Origin: JAMCRM01 sp041685075
Lineage (GTDB): Bacteria; Acidobacteriota; Terriglobia; Bryobacterales; Bryobacteraceae
DNA: 8,165 nucleotides
Direction of reading: 5' to 3'
Assembly: GCA_041685075.1 (NCBI GenBank)
Contig: JAWLGN010000247.1
Location: 1-8,165 of the forward strand
Each line of letters opens with the position of its first letter. Within the stretch, counting starts at the first letter, position 1. The notes beneath the pieces were generated by a model. The model was not told the DNA's origin. It was given only the letters and a program-made list of their open reading frames with translations, and searched no databases. The position numbers and the translations under genes were made by a program. Shown one piece after another: positions 5,856 through 8,165 of the stretch.

Positions 5856-7183
5856 GCGGCGCGGAAATTCCTTCCTTCTGGCCGAAGCGGCTCCAGGGCT
5901 ATCGCGAGAAGCTGCTGGAGTTGGCCGTTCTGGGGTTAGTCACGGCGCTGGTCTCCCGGCTCTACGGGCGGTGGGCGGAGCAGGCCATCAGCCAGCCGTG
6001 GCAGGCCCTCTGGTTTCTGCTGCCGCTGGGCGCGGCCGGCGTGATTGTTTGCCGATTTCTGGCGGGGCGAAGCAACCTGCGGCTGAGGGGGCCGTTTCTG
6101 CTATTCCTGGCCATCTACGTGTGCTTCTTCACGGTTGCCGCGACGGCCGATTTCCTCGACTGGAGCCGCGAATTGACGGTCTTCTCGAGGCCCGCGCCGC
6201 GGAACTGGCTGACGCCGGTTTCTTTGGGGGACTGGCGCTACCGCCTGGTGCGCAAGCAGCCGCTGGTGCCCGACGATATCGTGGTCGTCACGGTGGAACC
6301 GCTGGGCGCGCGCAGGCCCGAGGACGGCCGCCTCGAGATGGTGCGGCTCATCAAGATGGCTTCGGCGGCCAAGGCCGTCGCATTCGATTTCTACCTGGAA
6401 GGCGAGCTGGAGATCGACCCCCTGCTGTGCCAGGTCATCGAGCAATCTGAAGTGCCGGTGTTTATCGGCTACCGGTTCTCGCGGCTGCGCGGCTCCATCG
6501 TGCGCGAGCCGCTGCCGCGCAGCGTGCAGGCCTGCCTGGAAGAAGAGCGCCTCGGCCATCTGGCCGGTTTCCGGGACGTAGACCGGGTGGTTCGTTTCGT
6601 GCCCTTGTACTTCGGGAACGATCCGAGCCGGCCGTCGTTGAGCCTGCGGGCGGCGCGCGTCGTGGGCGCCGATGTGGCCGTCCCGCAGGACGGGCTGCTG
6701 CGGTTTGTCGAGCCCGCCCGGCCGGTGCCCGTGGTGCCTTACAAGGAACTCTTCGAGGATGCCCGGGCGCGAGCCATCCTGACGGACCGGCTGGTGGTGG
6801 TCGGGGAAGACTCCCCAGGCGAATGGTTTGAGACGCCCTTCGGGCCGAAATTAGGGGCGGTGATTCACGCCGAAACCGTCCACTCGCTGCGCAGCGCTCA
6901 TTTCATTCGGAACAATCCGTGGTGGCTGGGTTTTCTGACCACGCTGTTATTTTGCTACCTGCTGACCGGCTATGCGGCCCGGGGCGCCGGCGCCAAGAAG
7001 TTGCTGGCGTTCTGTGCGGCCGCTTCGGGGCTGGTGGTCGCGGTTTCGGCCCTGGCGGCGCGGTTCGGTCCGGAGTGGTTCGACGTGGTGTATCCCCTCT
7101 CCGCCACGTGGCTGCTGCTGGGACTGTTGCTGGCGTTCCGGCGGGCGCGGGTGCGGCCGCGCAGCCTTGGCTCAGTTGCCTGA
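5852..7183 (+). CDS. CHASE2 domain membrane protein without output domain
   Basis: This is a 443-residue membrane protein beginning with GTG at 5852, overlapping the stop of the FecR-like gene (GTGA). Three hydrophobic helices (about 21-38, 50-70, 80-100) precede an extracytoplasmic CHASE2 domain (about 105-350). Its hallmarks are DDIVVVTVEPLG (141-152), KAVAFDFYLEGE (174-185), VPVFIGYRF (201-209), LGHLAGFRDVDRVVRFVPL (234-252), and DRLVVVGEDSPGEWFETPFG followed by AVIHAETVHSL (312-346). Three C-terminal helices (about 356-375, 382-402, 410-430) follow, the usual CHASE2 partner, and the chain ends after a short basic tail. Positive residues in the N-terminus, in the loop at 68-79 and in the tail put the CHASE2 domain outside. 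CHASE2 normally feeds a kinase, adenylate cyclase or GGDEF domain, but none is present here. The ligand is unknown. It probably works with the secreted FecR protein. Confidence 0.85.
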   Translation: MSGAEIPSFWPKRLQGYREKLLELAVLGLVTALVSRLYGRWAEQAISQPWQALWFLLPLGAAGVIVCRFLAGRSNLRLRGPFLLFLAIYVCFFTVAATADFLDWSRELTVFSRPAPRNWLTPVSLGDWRYRLVRKQPLVPDDIVVVTVEPLGARRPEDGRLEMVRLIKMASAAKAVAFDFYLEGELEIDPLLCQVIEQSEVPVFIGYRFSRLRGSIVREPLPRSVQACLEEERLGHLAGFRDVDRVVRFVPLYFGNDPSRPSLSLRAARVVGADVAVPQDGLLRFVEPARPVPVVPYKELFEDARARAILTDRLVVVGEDSPGEWFETPFGPKLGAVIHAETVHSLRSAHFIRNNPWWLGFLTTLLFCYLLTGYAARGAGAKKLLAFCAAASGLVVAVSALAARFGPEWFDVVYPLSATWLLLGLLLAFRRARVRPRSLGSVA

Positions 7184-7184
7184 G
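7171..7184. other. small hairpin over the convergent stop codons
   Basis: CTCAG-TTGC-CTGAG forms a perfect 5-bp stem with a 4-nt loop. It contains the TGA stop of the CHASE2 gene (7181-7183) and, on the other strand, the TGA stop of panD (7174-7172). It is too short, and lacks a T tract, to be called an intrinsic terminator with confidence; a bidirectional stop or pause element is only a guess. Confidence 0.35.
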
Positions 7185-7522
7185 ACGCGGTTCTGCGCAT
7201 CCACCAGCACGACCGTGGGACGGTGGCGCAGGGCGGCTGCTTCCTCCATCCACTGGAAGGCGGCGATGATAACGATGTCGCCCGGTTGCGCCAGGCGCGC
7301 CGCGGCCCCATTGATGCAGACCTCCCCGGAGCCGCGAGCCGCCGGAATCAGGTAGGTCTCCAGGCGCGCGCCGTTGGTAACGTTCCAGACCTGCACGGCT
7401 TCGTAGGGCAGAATCCCGGCCGCTTCGCTCAGGCACTGGTCCACCGCGATGCTGCCTTCATAGTGCATATCCACACGAGTGACCGTGGCGCGGTGGATCT
7501 TGGCATGCAACATTTTTCGCAT
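7172..7522 (-). CDS. panD: aspartate 1-decarboxylase precursor
   Basis: The 116-residue proenzyme matches PanD along its whole length. It decarboxylates L-aspartate to beta-alanine for pantothenate and coenzyme A synthesis. Self-cleavage between G23 and S24 (HYEGS) generates the pyruvoyl cofactor on S24, the equivalent of Ser25 in E. coli. Other conserved positions visible are K8, the WNVTNGARLETY block with Y57, and INGAAA with N71, followed by PGDIVIIAAF. The start ATG at 7522 (MRKMLHAKIH) lines up with the E. coli MIRTML start; ATG 7513 (MLHAKIH) is the alternative. The open frame continues upstream towards tRNA-Tyr, but that part has no family similarity. No Shine-Dalgarno is visible. The 3' end overlaps the convergent CHASE2 gene by 12 bp. 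No other pantothenate gene is in the window. A promoter lies at 7559-7588. Confidence 0.95.
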   Translation of the reverse strand: MRKMLHAKIHRATVTRVDMHYEGSIAVDQCLSEAAGILPYEAVQVWNVTNGARLETYLIPAARGSGEVCINGAAARLAQPGDIVIIAAFQWMEEAAALRHRPTVVLVDAQNRVSGN

Positions 7523-7558
7523 TATGGTTTTGGGGCGGTCGCGAGGCCCGTTAACGAT

Positions 7559-7588
7559 ATTGTAGAGAACTCCACCGCCGGCTGTCAG
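7559..7588 (-). promoter_or_regulatory. sigma70-like promoter of panD
   Basis: On the minus strand, CTGACA (7588-7583, 5 of 6 to TTGACA) is followed after 18 bp by TACAAT (7564-7559, 5 of 6 to TATAAT). A start at about 7552 would give a 5' leader of about 30 nt before ATG 7522. It is the only site in this window where both hexamers are recognisable. Confidence 0.65.
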
Positions 7589-7695
7589 CGCGCAGTTGCG
7601 CCCCACCGCCTGCCCGCGGTGGTCTCTCCTGCGCGGGCCGCCAGGCAATCGGCGGCGACACCCCGGTGCATGCGGCGGATGGGCCGGGTTTCCGC

Positions 7696-7701
7696 TATAA
7701 T
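7696..7701 (+). promoter_or_regulatory. -10 box (perfect TATAAT) for the tRNA-Tyr/tRNA-Thr/tuf unit
   Basis: A perfect TATAAT lies 59 nt before the mature 5' end of tRNA-Tyr, inside the 238-bp gap between panD and the tRNA. No -35 consensus lies 16-18 bp upstream, where the sequence is GCGG-rich. Its context CCGCTATAATGT (7692-7703) is shared with the box at 2629-2640. The rest of this gap holds only the divergent panD promoter. Confidence 0.6.
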
Positions 7702-7760
7702 GTTTCCATAGCCGGCTTGCGGAACACCCTGATCTGCTTGTAAACTGATCTTTTGTCCAC

Positions 7761-7849
7761 GGACGGGTGGGTGAGTGGTTAAAACCAACAGACTGTAAAT
7801 CTGTCGCCCCTTGCGGGCTACGGAGGTTCGAATCCTCCCCCGTCCACCA
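7761..7849 (+). tRNA. tRNA-Tyr (anticodon GUA)
   Basis: The 89-nt cloverleaf has the acceptor stem GGACGGG/CCCGTCC, discriminator A and an encoded CCA (7847-7849). The anticodon stem ACAGA/TCTGT closes a loop with GTA at 7795-7797. The long variable arm (about 7805-7821, with GCCCC/GGGC pairing) is the class II form typical of bacterial tRNA-Tyr. The T arm is GGAGG-TTCGAAT-CCTCC. It reads UAC and UAU codons. Confidence 0.97.
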
Positions 7850-7875
7850 GTAACCGGCGAAGATTTTTTTTGGCA

Positions 7876-7892
7876 TCCGGTGTTGTGCCGGA
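7876..7892 (+). other. short hairpin in the tRNA-Tyr/tRNA-Thr spacer
   Basis: TCCGG and CCGGA form a 5-bp stem around a 7-nt loop (TGTTGTG). A run of eight T residues (7864-7871) lies just before it and not after it, so the order is wrong for an intrinsic terminator of the + strand. It may mark a processing site between the two tRNAs; function unproven. Confidence 0.3.
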
Positions 7893-7901
7893 GCCGGACG
7901 G

Positions 7902-7977
<76 letters not shown>

Positions 7978-7983
7978 GAGATC

Positions 7984-8008
7984 GAGGGGGGCGCAAACCG
8001 CCTCCCTC
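7984..8008 (+). other. stable 10-bp hairpin between tRNA-Thr and tuf
   Basis: The arms GAGGGGGGCG (7984-7993) and CGCCTCCCTC (7999-8008) pair over 10 bp with one G-U wobble and a 5-nt loop CAAAC. The downstream sequence is only mildly T-rich (CTTGAGTCTTTCC), so it is not a canonical terminator. Since tuf lies downstream, it could be an attenuator, an RNase processing site or a stabiliser of the tuf mRNA 5' end. Confidence 0.55.
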
Positions 8009-8057
8009 CTTGAGTCTTTCCTGTAACGAATCCGTACAGCGAAAAGGGCTTTTTAGG

Positions 8058-8165
8058 ATGGCAAAGGAAAAATTCGACCGCAGCAAGCCGCACGTTAACG
8101 TCGGCACGATCGGCCATATTGACCACGGCAAGACCACCCTGACGGCGGCGATCACGAGGTATCTG
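8058..8165 (+). CDS. tuf: elongation factor Tu, N-terminal part (runs off the right edge)
   Basis: The first 36 residues are in the window: MAKEKFDRSKPHVNVGTIGH followed by IDHGKTTLTAAITRYL. The P-loop (G1) GHIDHGKT of translational GTPases starts at residue 19. EF-Tu brings aminoacyl-tRNA to the ribosomal A site in a GTP-dependent manner. AAAGG at 8043-8047 lies 10 nt before the ATG and is the likely Shine-Dalgarno, in the loop side of a small AAAA/TTTT element. EF-Tu has about 395-400 residues, so roughly 90% of the gene is outside the window. The tRNA-tuf order matches the common tRNA-tuf-(tRNA-Trp)-secE-nusG arrangement, but what follows here is unseen. Confidence 0.97.
   Translation, partial: MAKEKFDRSKPHVNVGTIGHIDHGKTTLTAAITRYL

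Noticed and set aside
7523..7876. N-terminal extension of panD reaching into the tRNA-Tyr gene
   Set aside because: It reads antisense through tRNA-Tyr and contains the panD promoter. PanD homology starts at MRKMLHAK.

Overview
The window is a GC-rich, densely coded bacterial chromosome segment. The gene content (DUF1844 protein, secreted FecR-TPR protein paired with a CHASE2 membrane protein, tRNA-Tyr/tRNA-Thr directly before tuf) fits a member of the Acidobacteriota, perhaps the Solibacter/Bryobacter side. That placement is an inference from style and content, not a proven assignment. No mobile element, CRISPR array, prophage or integrase is visible, so this looks like core chromosome with one less ordinary module.

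Left part (1-2534): the 5' end of a minus-strand TrmA/RlmD-type rRNA uracil methyltransferase (GTG start at 216, running off the left edge) diverges from trpS (251-1234), which is followed after 25 bp by a 12-helix MFS exporter-type transporter. Middle (2648-4736): a very tight three-gene run of a DUF1844 protein, a PhnP-like metallo-beta-lactamase-fold phosphodiesterase, and the bifunctional riboflavin kinase/FAD synthetase ribF, with gaps of 0 and 1 bp. It is preceded by a perfect TATAAT only 9 nt before the first ATG, suggesting a leaderless or nearly leaderless mRNA.

Right-middle part (4815-7183): a secreted FecR-like/TPR protein with its own promoter-like box and strong Shine-Dalgarno overlaps by 4 nt (GTGA) a CHASE2 membrane protein that has no cytoplasmic output domain. 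This pair is the most unusual item here: a probable envelope sensing or scaffolding module without a visible signalling enzyme. Convergent to it is panD (aspartate 1-decarboxylase, minus strand, 7172-7522), whose stop codon overlaps the CHASE2 gene end by 12 bp and which has a recognisable promoter.

Right end (7690-8165): a translation block with a TATAAT box, tRNA-Tyr(GUA), tRNA-Thr(GGU), a 10-bp hairpin and the start of tuf (EF-Tu), which runs off the right edge. The window therefore combines translation (rRNA methylation, trpS, tRNAs, tuf), cofactor synthesis (ribF for FMN/FAD, panD for pantothenate/CoA) and one envelope module. The many other long open frames on the opposite strand are GC-rich shadows.
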